Assembly (NCBI RefSeq): GCF_002776525.5
Contig: NC_045441.1
Location: forward strand, 83,029,954 to 83,093,953
Source of the DNA: Piliocolobus tephrosceles
Lineage: Eukaryota > Chordata > Mammalia > Primates > Cercopithecidae
Direction of reading: 5' to 3'
Length of the DNA: 64,000 bases
In this document: one piece after another, positions 46,346 through 58,971 of the stretch
Numbering within the stretch: the first letter of the stretch is position 1
Layout: every line of letters starts with the position of its first letter
Made by a program: the position numbers and the translations under genes
Notes under the pieces: generated by a model
Database searches by the model: none
What the model was told of the DNA's origin: nothing
The model's input: only the letters and a program-made list of their open reading frames with translations

Positions 46346-47589
46346 TGAAGAGGGGATTTAGTTCAGAAGCCAGATTAGTAGTTATAGAAATAATGACTAT
46401 TTTAGGAGACATTATAATAAAAAAGCTAACAACCACCACAAAAATCCCAAATGATTATTATTTTAAACCTGTGATAAATGTCTTTGTTTTTCCTTATCAG
46501 TGTCTTACAGCTTCGGTCTGCTCATTCACATGAGATATGGTATAGCTTTTTTGAAATATTAGGTATACTCTATTTTATGATCCTGTGTTATTTAGTGATG
46601 ACTAATCAGTTTAAATGTTGATTTCTTTTAGTGACATTGGTGCTAAAGAACTAAATTAATCTTTTCATGGCTGGAACAATGTATTTATTTAGGGTTACTT
46701 AGACAACTTGGAAGTATACATAAGGTTTTGAAACCACCACAGAACATCATTTTTAAGCATTCCCCAAGGTGTCATCACATATGGTTACTCATCACCACAT
46801 CCCTGAGCATGTCAAATTTTATTAGTGTGACATGATGGAATGTGACAGGAAAGACACTATTGAGCCTGATATACTGTACACAGGCACACGTGTAGAATGT
46901 AAACAAAAATACCATGTGAAGCATGGTCTCAAAGTACAGTTGCCAAAATGATAGGTTTTCTTAGCCAAATAAAATGGAATAATTATCAATTAATAACTTC
47001 CTCTGAAATATGTTTAACAATGGAATATTCTAAATGATATGGCTGACCTTGGAATTACTATTGTTCAAATGTATCAGGATTGGGAGAGTGATGAGTAGAT
47101 ATAAATGCTACAACATGATTCCATCATACAAATGTTCTTACATCATTGCTCAGCTAGAGATGTCTTTAACCACGTTAGTATGAGTGGACTTTTCTTTCCT
47201 TTGGGAGCTCAGAAAGTGTTCCAGCGGCCATGTACAAAGGATAGGTATCTAAAGACTTTCCCAAATATTTTATATTCCCTAAATTGGTCTTCATTCTTTA
47301 ACCTTCCCTAGACTAAAGCAGGATTATAGACCACAGATGCAGAGTTATTCTACCCTTGATGTTTTCCTCTTGAATGATAATTGAGTGAGAGCTGTATATC
47401 TTATTTCAAGTTGGTGAGCAAAATTCTGTGCCTATAGTTATAGATTTAATGTGTTAAATATTGGAAGAAGGTGTTTATTGATGGACTGTCATCAGACGTT
47501 AACTCACGAAGTTAGTGAAAATGACTGAAGATTGGTTGTAATAGGAACCTCCATATGGTACATGCCCACCCAGTTCCATGCTTTACCTT

Positions 47590-47770
47590 CACCATCTCTT
47601 TTAATTTAATTATCCCTACACTCTTCTCTGTAGCATTTAATGTAATCACCATTTTACATGTGAAGTAACTGGGGCTCAGTCTGATTAGGTAATGTGTCCA
47701 AGATCATAGTATTAAAAAAAGTAAAGCCAAGCATGAATCCAGTTCTATTTCTAAAGCCCCTGCTCAATTC
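47590..47770 (-). repeat. MIR (SINE), minus strand
   Basis: CCATTTTACATGTGAAGTAAC, AATGTGTCCAAGATCATAGT and TGAATCCAGTTCTATTTC follow antisense MIR in order. Confidence 0.75.
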
Positions 47771-50754
47771 ACTTTAACAGGGTCTGTTGGACACTACAGA
47801 GGTCTGTTAGCCAAAGGATCTCCAAATACCCTTGTTAAGTTTCAGTAGACACTAGCCCAACCTACCTCCAGATTTTATTGGAGAGTAGGGAAGAATGAGC
47901 TTGTAGATTTGAATGAAAAACTAGATAACTAATGAGTTCATCTTTTATTTTACAACTACTCATTAACATACATTTTTGTGCAAAGAATCATCTAGGAGAT
48001 TGGGAATAGAGAGATGGCCTAGTAAATTCATACCTCTCAAGGTACTGGGGAGCTTCTAGGACCTCATCTTCAGAAAAATAACTCATAAATTTATAGTGGA
48101 ATCTAGGCATGTGAAATTCTATTGTTTAAAATTCCTCAAGTTATTCTGGGCATTACCAAGTTTAGGGACAATCTCTGTATTATATGATATGAGAAATATT
48201 TTCTCAAACAATTGATGAGGTTCACAATAGAGAGAGGTTCAATTTTTATTGGGATCTTAATAAATGTGTCACAGAGATGGAACATTTTAACTGTCTTAAA
48301 ATGACTATCAATGTGACAGGTAGAGAAAGGTATAAGTAAAATCACGAAAGGGAATTTTTAATAGAGAGAAAGGTTGTGCAGAGACATGGAGGATGAAAAG
48401 TTGGGCTGGAAAAGAGAAGTAAGAAGTGCAAGAGATGCCCTTAGGAAAATAGTTTGGGGTCATACACTAACTTACATATGTTAATGAGTGTAAACTATAA
48501 TTCATCAAGAAAAAGTAGGTATTTAAGCAAGATGAAGATGATTTGTATTCTATTCCATTAAGTTGGTGGCAGTTAAAAGAAAAACTAACGTAGGTAAGGG
48601 TGAAGCAAATACATCAGTTAGAAAACAAGAGCAATAATCAAGGTCAGAGAAGGTGAGAGCAGGAATTGACACAATGGTCCTGAGACTGGAAAAGAGAAAA
48701 TGATCTGAAAGGTATTTCAGAGATGAAGCTAGCAGGATGTGGTGAGGGAATGGGTGTGGAGGGCTAAGGGAGGAAGAGGACTAAAGAGCACTCTGAGAAT
48801 TTTAGCAGGGAATATTATTCGGAGGGCAGTGCCATTAATTTAAAGAGAATGCAGTCTGTTGATTTGCATTAAGAAGATAAGAAAGTCAGTGACAAACCTT
48901 TTTCATTGAAGAACTTTAGAACATTTAGGAGATGTTTGAACCAGGGTCTGGAGCTGAAGAGAGTCTGAGGCCAGAGCCAAGAAAGTGATTAAAACCAGAA
49001 TCGTGTTATGAGATTGTTGAGATGCATCCTTTTGTTAAGCTCCAATTTAAGGTTAGGGTTAAGTTGGTTTCATTGCCATGAGAAAAACAGCACTTATGAG
49101 GCTTCCTGAAATTAACATACATATTCCAAAACACTAGAAGAATAGGCTATTAATTTACAATAATTGTATTTTATACTGTGAGCCATTAAACCAAGTATAT
49201 TTGAGCAAGAAATTATTCACTCAACTTACACTATTAACTTTCAGTATATTTTCCACTTTAGTTTCATTACTTATTTTCAGACTCTTTTGAAAGCAATTTT
49301 TCAAATCAAAACTGCTTTCCTGACAGTTCTAGTACATTCTAGTATAGATCACAGTCACACGCCTGACCTGTCTTTTACCTTCTCTAAATAAGTGTGCACA
49401 AACCAAAGAAAAGATGGAAAAACATTTGATCCAGATGCTAGAGAAAGATTTGGATGTGTTTGCCTCCCATGGAGTTAATTTATGAGTTTGTTTTCAAAGT
49501 GAGGCATACCTGGGGAGTTGATTGAAGTACATCACAGTTCAGTCTAAAAACCCTTGATGTTCATCTACACATTGTTTATTGCACATCACCTTGTAACTCG
49601 TTCATGTTGAAGAGTCAATGTCAATTTAATGGTGGATTTAGGATTAAACTTTTGTGATCCTAACATGATTATAGGGCTATGCGTATTTCACTATACACTG
49701 CCTTTCAAATACTGCTTTTGTGCTTTAAGATCTTTCTCTGCAATAACTCTATAATAAAATTCACTTTTGGACTGGCTTTTCAAGATAATTAGTCCACTGT
49801 GTTTAATGAATCCCTTTAAAATTGCAGTCACTAGACTGGAAACCTGATCACTTTTATAAAATCAAAGGATATGTTCATCAAAAGACTTTATCATTTTGAT
49901 GAAAAAAATTAATGTGCCATTATATTGGTAGATGACAATATGTTCACCAAAGATGTGTCCTAGTACATGTTTTGCAACTTATAAAAAGAAAAATGACAGC
50001 TACAACAATCAAAAGCTTTCTCTCTAATTGTGGATGAAAAGTGATAGTTGAGAAAGATGAATCACTAATTAGCTTAGGAGACCTTGACATTTTCTTTTGT
50101 TAAATAGGATGTGTTAATTCATTTGTATTTCAGATAACATGATTTTGATTTAAAGTGACTTTACAGAATAAGAGAAATATTGAACCTATGTCCAACCTAA
50201 ATGTATACCATATTCACAGGAAGCTACCCTAGGCATTTGTTTTAAGCAAACCTCATTTTACTGGTGTCTTAAATATAAACAGTATCACCAATAGAGAGCC
50301 TGTACCAAAAAAGATTTTCTTACTATTTCTCCTGCATCTGTGCCAGTCTCGGGTAAATGAGGGTGATTTGAAGTGGCAGGTGTGTTGGAAAGGAAGAGAT
50401 AAGCAAAAAGGGTAGACCCCACAACTCCTTCTTCCTTTTCCCTCCGCTCTTACTGGTTATCAAGTTCCGATAACCAGCAATTCTTAATGCAGCAATTAAA
50501 TATTCAGTAATTGCTATCTTTGGAAAAGAAATGTAAGAAACACCTTGATAGGTGTTGGTCTTTGTATATCCAGGCACCAGCATTCACAATTCTGTCATTA
50601 TGTTCCAAACATACAGACACTTCAAAATAAAATTTGTTTTTTAATTTTTATATTAGAGAAATGGTGCAAAAGCAACCATTTAATTAGAGAAACTAATAAA
50701 AATAACAAAAATTGCTCCAGAGATAGTCAGTTTCTGCAAATATACAGATAGAAA
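47771..50754. other. Unique sequence, no gene recognised
   Basis: About 3 kb. 48360-48980 is rich in A and G with a composition that might hide an ancient repeat, but I could not name one. No gene features on either strand. Confidence 0.4.
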
Positions 50755-50895
50755 AAAAAAAAGTTCCTGCTTTTCTGAGCACCTGCTATGTTCCTGGCAT
50801 TTTCACATACTGATCTCATTTTATACTCCCAGCAATTTTCAGAGGTCTGTGTTATTCCCATTTTGTAGTTGTAAAGTGAATTATTAGGACTGCAA
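50755..50895 (-). repeat. MIR/L2-type fossil, minus strand
   Basis: TGAGCACCTGCTATGTTCCTGG and CATTTTGTAGTTGTAAAGTG fit the antisense 3' side of MIR or L2. Confidence 0.65.
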
Positions 50896-50973
50896 TATTG
50901 ATGTACACAAATGTTACAATAGAAGTAATACTGAAATAAAGCTGAGTAAATTCCTTCTGAGAAGGAGGTGGTT

Positions 50974-51256
50974 GGCCGGGTGCAGTGGCTCAGGCCTGTA
51001 ATCCCAGCAATTTGGGAGGCCAAGGTGGGTGGATCAACTGAGGTCAGGAATTTGAGATCAGCGGGACCAACATGGAGAAACCCTGTCTCTACTAAAAATA
51101 CAAAAAAAATTGCTGGGCATGATGGCTCATGGCTGTAATCCCAGCTACTTGGGAGGCTGAGGCAGGAGAATCGCTTAAACCCGGGAGGTGGAGGTTGTGG
51201 TGAGCCGAGATTGTGCCATTGCACTCCAGCTTGAGCAACAAGAGTGAAACTCCTTC
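50974..51256 (+). mobile_element. AluS, plus strand
   Basis: A complete Alu starting GGCCGGGTGCAGTGGCTCAG with a middle A-rich linker at 51093-51109. Its tail has grown into the long purine tract that follows. Confidence 0.93.
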
Positions 51257-51391
51257 TCAAAAAGAAAGAGAGAGAGAAAGGGACAAAGAAAGGGAGAAAG
51301 AGAAGAAAGAAAGAGAAGAAAGAAAGAAAGAAAGGGAGGGAGGGAGGGACAAAGGAAGGAAGAAAGGAAGGAAGGAAGGAAGGAAGGAAAG
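51257..51391 (+). repeat. Purine (GAAA/GGGA/GGAA)n tract, Alu tail
   Basis: An almost pure A/G stretch of about 135 bp with GAAA, GGGA and GGAA blocks in succession, grown from the Alu poly(A) tail. A possible TSD pair is GGAGGTGGT before the Alu (50963-50972) and AAAGGGTGGT after the tract (51388-51397). The open frames through it are low-complexity artefacts. Confidence 0.9.
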
Positions 51392-52198
51392 GGTGGTCAA
51401 GGAATATTTTAGAAAAGGCAATATTTAAACAAAGTGCTGGGAAGAAATAAAGCAAATGTTCCTATTGAGAGGAAGGCATTCTAGAGAAAGATAATAGAAT
51501 TGGCAATGATGTAAAGACACAACAACACAACAGAGTTTGTTATCTTCCGAAAACTGATAAGAATTCAGGGTGCTTGAAGTTCAAACCGCAAGGCGGGACA
51601 GAGTGAAAGGAAGGCACAGAGCCAGATAATGAAGGGCCCCCATTTGCCATGATACATACCTGATTCAGGAGAAAATGGACCAAAACAATGAAAGAGAACA
51701 AAATTATCAGTTTTGTATTTTAGAAGCCTTACTGACGGCAGAGTACAGGACAGATCTGAGGATATAAGACTTGAAGCTGAGAAACCAGGTAGGAGTCCAT
51801 TACAATTATCCAGGTGAGAGATGGTGAGATATTGAGCAAAGAGAACAGCATGGGTTTTTAGGTGAAAGATGACATATTATGGATGAGAAATCATATCATT
51901 TACAAAATTAGAGGCTGTTCAAACGTGGAACATTCAGCAAAGGGAAAAAAACTGGGCTAACTCCTTTTTTCTTGTTGGAGGATCAAAGGGGTCTGTTGGA
52001 TTTATCCAGTGTGAAGTAACATGCAGCAGCTAGTCAGCAATATCAAACCAAAAAATGAGTAGCTATTGACAGTTATAAACCCCAAGAGAGAAATCTGAAA
52101 TAATTTATCAACAAATAGATAGTTTTTGGAAGCGTAAGGGTAGAGCAGGTGACTCTAGAAGAAACATACAATAATAAGATATATGGATTTTAAAAATA
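51392..52198. other. Unique or unrecognised ancient repeat
   Basis: Text at 51560-51850 (for example TACAATTATCCAGGTGAGAGA) looks like an ancient interspersed repeat I cannot name with confidence. No gene. Confidence 0.35.
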
Positions 52199-52202
52199 GA
52201 AT

Positions 52203-53232
52203 ATTTTTTAATTTTTAATTTTTTGTGTATATAGTTGGTATATACATTTATGGGGCATATTACATTTTTCACATAGGCATGTAATATGTAATAATCACAT
52301 GATGGGAAATGGGTATCCATCCTCTCAAGCATTTATCCTTCGTGTTACAAAAAATCCAGTTATAGTATTGTAGTTATTTTTTAAATGCATATTTATTATT
52401 GACTATATTTACTCTGACGTGCTATCAGATAGTAGGTCTTATTCATTCTCTCCTACTATTTGATTAGTACCCATTAACCATCCCTACTTCCGTCCCATCC
52501 CTCCATTACTCTTCCTAGCCTCTGGTAACCATCCTTTTACTCATTATGTCCATGAAGTCAATTGCTTTGATTTTTAGATCCTACAAATAAGTTAGAATAT
52601 ATGATGTTTTTCTTTCTGTGGGTGGCTTATTTCACTTAACATAATGATCTCCAGTTCCATCCATGTTGTTGTAAATGACAGGATCTCATTGTTTTTTATG
52701 GCTGAATAGTACCCCATTGTGTGTAAGTGTAAGTACCACATTTTCTTTATCCATTCATCTGTTTATGGAGACAGGTTGCTTCCAAATATTGGCTATTGTA
52801 AACAGTGCTGCAACAAATATGGGAATACAGATATCTCTCTGACATACTGATACCCAGCAGAGGGATTGCTGGATCATATGGTAGCTCTAATTTTAGTGTT
52901 TTGAGGAAACTCCAAACTGTCCTCTATAGTGGTTGTACTAATTCTAATTCTCACCAGGGGTGTATAAGTGTTCCCTTTTCTATACATCTTTACTAGCATT
53001 TGTTATTGCCTGTGTTTTGGATATAAGTCATTTTAACTGGTGACAAGATATCTCACTGTAGTTTTAACTTTCATTTTTATTATAATCAATGATGTTGAGC
53101 ACATTTTCATATGCCTGTTTGCCATTTGTATGTGTTCTTTAAGAATATCCATTTAAATCTTCTGCCCATTTTTTGACTGTATTATTAGATTTTTTCCTAT
53201 GGATCGGTTTGTGCTCCTTATATATTCTAAAG
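52203..53232 (-). mobile_element. 5'-truncated L1 (L1MA/L1MB-type), minus strand
   Basis: Antisense 3' UTR from about 52203, then antisense ORF2 C-terminal region to about 53232, with landmarks such as ATGGCTGAATAGTACCCCATT and GCAACAAATATGGGAATACAG. A probable TSD is AGAATATTTTTTAA (52199-52212) with AGAATAATTTTTAA (53233-53246). The frame is broken. Confidence 0.88.
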
Positions 53233-53246
53233 AGAATAATTTTTAA

Positions 53247-53859
53247 AAGGTGATGGGGAAGGCTGCAGCATATAAGCAAAGGAGCATCTGAGTAAATGGT
53301 CAAAATGGAAGAAAATGAGAGAAGGTGTCTCAGCATCTATGAAGAACCTTTCACAGATAATGGAATAGGCTACTGTCTCAAGTGCCTAGAGAAATGAAAT
53401 AATTTCAGTCAAAAGCTGAAAGGTGTATATACTTAATTCTTGCATTGATATAACTGAAGACTTTTAATAGAATGGTCTCAGAAGAGAGATAACAAGTAAA
53501 AGCAAGCAAAGAACTAAAAAGTAAAATCTGATGTGAGAAAGTGATTCTACTCTTCCGTGAAACTGGTCCTAAGTCTGATTCCAGTTTTCATCAAAACCAC
53601 TTGTCCTGTGACAGCCAGAAATGTTAAACTTTTCTTTGCTATTATTGCTAGTAGTGGAAAACCTTATTATATCTGTAGAGACTAATAATCAGGCTTCAGA
53701 AATTCTTTTTTGATCTTGGGTAAGGTACAAAAGTAAACCTCTATTCAGAAAAAGAAAATAGAGCAAAAATTATCATCATCATCATCATCATCATCGTTAG
53801 TAGTAGTGTTAAAATAAAGTACTGGCGTCACAAAAAGAATCAGATTCACCAGTCCTTAA
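53247..53859. other. Unique sequence with (ATC)n tract
   Basis: No gene recognised. A pure ATC run of about 24 bp lies at 53771-53794, followed by a short TAG run. Confidence 0.5.
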
Positions 53860-54440
53860 GGATCTACAATTAGAAATACCATTCAACCCAGCTATCCCAT
53901 TACTGGGCATATACCCAAAGGATTATAAATCATGCTGCTATAAAGACACATGCACACGTATGTTTATTGTAGCACTATTCACAATAGCAAAGACTTGGAA
54001 CCAACCCAAATGTCTATCAATGATAGACTGGATTAAGAAAATGTGGCACATATACACCCTGGAATATGCAGCCATAAAAAAGGATGAGTTCATGTCCTTT
54101 GTAGGAACATGGATGAAGGTAGAAACCCTCATTCTCAGCAAAGAGAGAATTTTTTCTCAAATCGCAAAGACAGAAAACCAAACACCACATGTTCTCACTC
54201 ATAGGTGGGAACTGAACAATGAGAACACTTGGACACAGGAAGGGGAACATCACACACCGGGGCCTGTTGTGGGGTGGGGGGAGGGGGGAGGGATAGCATT
54301 AGGAGATATACCTAATGTAAATGACTAGTTAATGGGTGCAGCACACAAACATGGCACATGGATACATATGTAACAAACCTGCATGTTGTGAACATGTACC
54401 CTAGAACTTAAAGTATAACAATAATAAAAAAATGAAAAAG
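53860..54440 (+). mobile_element. L1PA 3' end, plus strand (about 580 bp)
   Basis: The last part of ORF2 (open at 53960-54328 but altered near 54140-54165 relative to other L1PA copies), the 3' UTR with G-rich block at 54276-54292, and an A-rich tail. The 5' boundary is vague, between about 53825 and 53860. TSDs were not identified. Confidence 0.92.
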
Positions 54441-55569
54441 AAAGGAGCAGGGAGACAGAAAGATCTGAGAGCTAACTCAGAATCAACATCTTGCTATGGT
54501 AATTGATAACTTCGTCCTCTTTACTTTTGGTGACCTCTGTTGGTTTCAAATCTGGAACTCAAATCATTTTTCTTCATGATTCTTTTTTTACTCCCCCTCA
54601 GTGCCTCATTCTGCTAGAACTATGAGCCAGGTTATCTGGTCAGAGTTTTCCTCAGGTTTCAAACAAACAAATGATAAATGAACTCTTAGATCACACATTA
54701 CTTTCATGCTGATGGTGAAAAATAAAATATAGCATTTGCTTTTGAGTCTTAGTTTATAATAATAGTAAAATAGTTTATAATCTTTATTTACAAAGATTTA
54801 TGACATTTTAAGTTAATTTTTTTTTCATACACCTGTAGATGATACCAAAAATGTTTAAAGACTAAGGTGGTAGGGGCAAAGGCCAATCAGAACAGATGGC
54901 CATGGATCTCAAGCAGACCCTAGCCTTCAGACCCTAAGGGTGCTTGTCACTGGAACATCAGCCCAGCATACACACACAAAGATGTCAATTTGCAGTGATA
55001 ATAATTTAGGTTTAATTGTGGAAAAAGAAAATATTGAGGCAAATTGACTCAATATTGATGTTAAAGGTAAGAAAACAGGTAACTATATATATTTTTTAAA
55101 AGAATTACAGCTTTCTTTGCTGATAAAACTATGTATTATTATGACATAAACTTATGCACTAAAAAGACTAAATAAAATTTTGAATCACCTAAAACTGAAA
55201 CATAAAGGCCATAAAAATGTGTAAACATTATTTAGACACCTCTTTCTGCATATGTTCAGATAGAATGCATAATGAATTGAAAAATGGGATACATTTGTAC
55301 ACATTTTTTAATAAAAATGTTTTAATTTTAATCGAATTTAATAGAAAAAAAAACTGAAGCTGAAAAATTTTCTAAACTTCAGACAACTGTTTTCTGAAAA
55401 AGACCTATTAGTTCCTAAAATATCTCTCCAAAGTAAAAAGAAAATTTTTGCAAAGCAAATTGGTAGTTTCAGGGAATCTAAATCATACTTGTACCCCATA
55501 AATGCATACAAATACAAAAAGAAGAAAAAACTATGCCGAAGTCTGAAACATTACTTGACTATTATCTCA
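54441..55569. other. Unique AT-rich sequence, no gene recognised
   Basis: No repeat or gene recognised. Confidence 0.4.
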
Positions 55570-55734
55570 CTTAAAATAGATGGAAAAAATTCTAAACAAA
55601 ATACAGTAAGACAAATCCATGTAAATAGTATTGCATAATGTCCCAGTTGGGTTAATCCCAGGAACACCAGGGTAGTTTAACATTGATATTTCTTCTATCT
55701 CCATTCATATGTTGACAGATAAAAAAGAGAGAGA
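55570..55734 (+). mobile_element. L1M ORF2 fragment, plus strand (left part)
   Basis: Text such as GGGTTAATCCCAGGAACACC and the preceding AAAATTCTAAACAAAATACA follows ORF2 in the reverse-transcriptase region. It continues at 56040 past a nested AluY. Confidence 0.6.
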
Positions 55735-56039
55735 GGCGGGGCAAGGTGGCTCCACCTGCAATCCTAGGACTTTGGGAGGCTGAGGCTAGCGGATCACAAG
55801 ATCGGGAGATCGAGACCATCCTGGCTAAAACAGTGAAACCCCATCTCTACTAAAAATACAAATAATTAGCCGGGCGTGGTGGCGGGGGCCTGTAGTCCCA
55901 GCTTCTGGGGAGGCTGAGGCAGGAGAATGGCGTGAACCCGGGAGGCGGAGCTTGCAGTGAGTGGAGATAGCGCCACTGCACTCCAGCCTGGGCAACAGAC
56001 AGAGCAAGACTCCGTCTCAAAAAAAAAAAAAAAAAAAAA
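55735..56039 (+). mobile_element. AluY, plus strand, inside L1M fragment
   Basis: Full length, with AluY-like CATCCTGGCTAAAACAGTGA and GGAGGCGGAGCTTGCAGTGAG and a pure tail of about 20 A. Likely TSDs are the A/G-rich runs AAAAAAGAGAGAGA (55721-55734) and AAAAGAAAGAGA just after the tail. Confidence 0.93.
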
Positions 56040-56150
56040 GAAAGAGAAGACAAAAGATAATAAAAATTGATGCCAAAAAAAGCCCAACATTCAATAACAT
56101 TCCACACGCATACAAGACCAGAACAGGGAAACGAACAAACAAACCCACTT
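56040..56150 (+). mobile_element. L1M ORF2 fragment, plus strand (right part)
   Basis: AAATTGATGCCAAAAAAAGC and CCCAACATTCAATAACATTCC continue the ORF2 text from 55734. Confidence 0.55.
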
Positions 56151-57236
56151 AGGCATCTTATGTGACCCTTAGACAGTTCCTGCCTAGGAGGTAGATTATA
56201 GCCTATGATGTGAGTGTATTCCCTCTTCCCCCAACCTCATACCATTGCCATGTTAAAGAGCCTAACAAAAGATTCTTTAAATTTGGCCTATGGGGCTGTG
56301 CCACTCACTTTCAGGAAAATTACTTTTTTTCAGGAGATCTGAAGAAGTTTACTTAGATGCTTATTCTCGACCACATTTTGTTTTATATTCCTGAATATGT
56401 AGCAGTTTTACATTTCATAGTAAATTCATTTACCATTCTGTAGCAAGAAACACATAATGAATGATGACATGTAATGGCAATAATCATGGACAACATCCAT
56501 GGTCTCTCTTCTCAATGAAACAAATTATTTTCTGTGAGTTCAATTCTACGTTGATGATTGAGTTGTGAAGTGATTACAGGTATTTCTGATGTTTACCACT
56601 GTTATTTCTAGATTGTATAATATGTCTCAAAATCATATGGGGATGGGTGGATGATGATGTTAATGCTGTATTAGATTATTGTTAAGTGAATAAATAATAA
56701 ATGGCATCATGAAGTTTGTAATAAAATAAAAATACAATGCCTCTTCAGACTTTACTAATAATGATAAATGTCCAATGGTCATTAAATACTACATTTTGTT
56801 TCCCTAAATTGCTAGAAGAGCATCAATTGTAGTATTCCAAATTTCAGATTCAGTGACGGCCAGATATATTTAATTAACTATGCTGCCTTTAAATTAAATT
56901 ACTTTGAAAAAAAGAGCAAAATAATTATATTTTATAGTCTAACCATTTGATTTCCAGATCTCTTACATCTAAACTTTCTTTCCCTTCTAAAGCACCTACT
57001 ACATCATAGGCAATAGCCGCTATACTATTAATAGTTCTGATGTACAAAGTCAACTTTATTTTTAATAATATTTCCTTTGCTCTTTAGACCTTAAGCACGG
57101 GAGTCCAGTTCTTTAAGTGCTCAAAACGTGCACTAATTACTGAAGTAGAAACTCACCAAATTATAATTAAAGGCCTCACGATATTTGTATACCATGCGAA
57201 GAGCCTACCACGCTCTCTGGGAAGGACTGGCCTCTT
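56151..57236. other. Unique sequence, no gene recognised
   Basis: No named repeat or gene recognised in about 1.1 kb. Confidence 0.4.
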
Positions 57237-57249
57237 AAAAAGCCCCAGC

Positions 57250-57621
57250 TGCAATAAACATACGTGTGCATGTGTCTTTGTAGTAGAATAACTTATAATC
57301 CTTTGGGTATATACCCAGTAGTGGGATGGCTGGGTCATATGGTACATCTAGTTCTAGATCCTTGAGGAATTGCCATACTGTTTTCCACAATGGTTGAACT
57401 AGTTTACAATCCCACCAACAGTGTAAAAGTGTTTCTATTTCTCCACATCCTCTCCAACACCTGTTGTTTCCTGATTTTTTAATGATTGCCATTCTAACTG
57501 GTGTGAGATGGTATCTCATTGTGGTTTTGATTTGCATTTCTCTGATGGCCGGTGATGATGAGGATTTTTTCATGTGTCTGCTGGCTGTATGAATGTCTTC
57601 TTTTGAGAAATGTCTGTTCAT
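57250..57621 (-). pseudogene. L1 ORF2 C-terminal fragment (inverted arm)
   Basis: An open minus-strand frame of about 124 codons beginning MNRHFSKEDIHTASRHMKK and including CWRGCGEIETLLHCWWDCKL, a Cys/Trp-rich C-terminal segment of ORF2. It survives because the copy is fairly young. It is an isolated piece without the endonuclease or RT domains. Confidence 0.88.
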
Positions 57622-57660
57622 ATCCTTTCCCCACTTTTTGATGGGGTTGTTTGTTTTTTT

Positions 57661-57888
57661 CTATTCACAATAGCAAAGACTTGGAATCAACCCAAATGTC
57701 CATCTGTGACAGACTGGATTAAGAAAATGTGGCACATATACACCATGGAATACTATGCAGCCATAAAAAAGGATGAGTTTGCGTCCTTTGTAGGGACATG
57801 GATGCAGCTGGAAACCATCATTCTCAGCAAACTATTGCAAGAACAGAAAACTAAACACCGCATGTTCTCACTCATAGGTGGGAACTGA
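57661..57888 (+). pseudogene. L1 ORF2 last codons (sense arm)
   Basis: The sense arm carries the final ORF2 codons (AKTWNQPKCPSVTDWIKKM) to the normal stop at 57886-57888. Confidence 0.88.
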
Positions 57889-58137
57889 ACAATGAGAACA
57901 CTTGGACTCGGGAAGGGGAACATCACACACTGGGGCCTATCATGGGGGGGCGAGGGGGGAGGGATTGCATTGGGAGTTATACATGATATAAATGATGAAT
58001 TGATGGGTGCTGACGAGTTGATGGGTGCAGCACACCAACATGGCACAAGTATACATATGTAACAAACCTGCACGTTATGCACATGTACCCTAGAACTTAA
58101 AGTATAATAAAAAAAATTTAAAAAAAAAAGCCTCAGC

Positions 58138-58620
58138 CAAGCTCTTTGTCCTTCCTTCCCCTCCAGCACCTCTCACTCTTCATTTTGACTCTTTTCAACA
58201 TTTCTTATTTTGTTCGCTGATGAGTAAGCATTTCATTTCTCAACTGCATCTCTTCTACTTAGTAATGACCAAAAATGGAAATATAATTTTAAAATGAAAA
58301 GGATATTAGAGGGACATATATCCTCTCTATAAATCCTACATCTTTTAACTACACTTATAACTTTCACACTTTCCAGATAAAATGGAATGCAGAGAGGGTT
58401 AAATGATCTACCTAAGTGCAGAAATTTAATTAATGCAAAAATGTGCCTGGAGGCCAGGATGACAAATTCCCAGCCCCATGATTTTTCTAACAAGACAACG
58501 CTTTTCTCTCTAAGTGCACTCATTAGAACCTGAAAGACAAATAGTGTGTGTGCATATACATTTGTAGCTTCCTGGGCCTCAACAGAGCCTCAGGTTTTCT
58601 AGTGGAGCAACAATACCCAT
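58138..58620. other. Unique sequence, no gene recognised
   Basis: No named repeat or gene recognised. Confidence 0.4.
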
Positions 58621-58622
58621 TA

Positions 58623-58971
58623 CAGTAGCTTCCCCTTACCCTAGGGGCATATATTCCAGGATCCCTAGTAAATACCTAAAATCTCAGATGGTACCAAACT
58701 CTATATCTACTAGGTTTTTTCAATCTAGTAACCTAGATGGCTCCAAACTGACTCCTGGGCAGATAGCAAATACAACTGAATAGGCCAGATAACAGAAAGA
58801 TTCATGCCTGAATGGGATGGAGTGGGACAGTGCAAGATTTCATCACACTCCTGAAAATGGTGTGGAATTTAAAACATGAACTGTTTATTTCTGATATTTT
58901 CTGCTTAATATTTTTGGATCAATGTTGACTGCAAGCCACTGAAACCATGGATAACGGGGGGCAGACTACTG
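58623..58971. mobile_element. Tigger-type MITE (MER44/MER2-like)
   Basis: Terminal inverted repeats CAGTAGCTTCCCCTTACCCT (58623) and, reversed, the end GGGGGGCAGACTACTG (58956-58971). Internal ATACCTAAAATCTCAGATGG and GTACCAAACTCTATATCTAC follow this group of non-autonomous Tc1/mariner elements. TA precedes the left end; the right dinucleotide is CA. Subfamily not settled. Confidence 0.72.

Larger units (their letters stand above)
57237..58137. mobile_element. L1PA with 5' inversion (twin-primed), with TSDs
   Basis: TSD AAAAAGCCCCAGC at 57237-57249 and AAAAAGCCTCAGC at 58125-58137 (one mismatch); the target CTT/AAAAAG fits the L1 endonuclease site. 57250-57660 is antisense ORF2 C-terminal region and 57661-58124 is sense, running through the end of ORF2, the 3' UTR and poly(A). 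The two halves are contiguous in the normal element to within one to three bases. A G-rich block at 57943-57961 marks the 3' UTR. Confidence 0.95.

Noticed and set aside
51213..51455. Charged Lys/Glu/Arg frames and the long antisense frame over 50727-51455
   Set aside because: Products of the Alu and its purine tail, read in both directions.
57753..58169. 138-codon minus-strand frame
   Set aside because: Antisense of the L1 ORF2 end and 3' UTR; no independent evidence.
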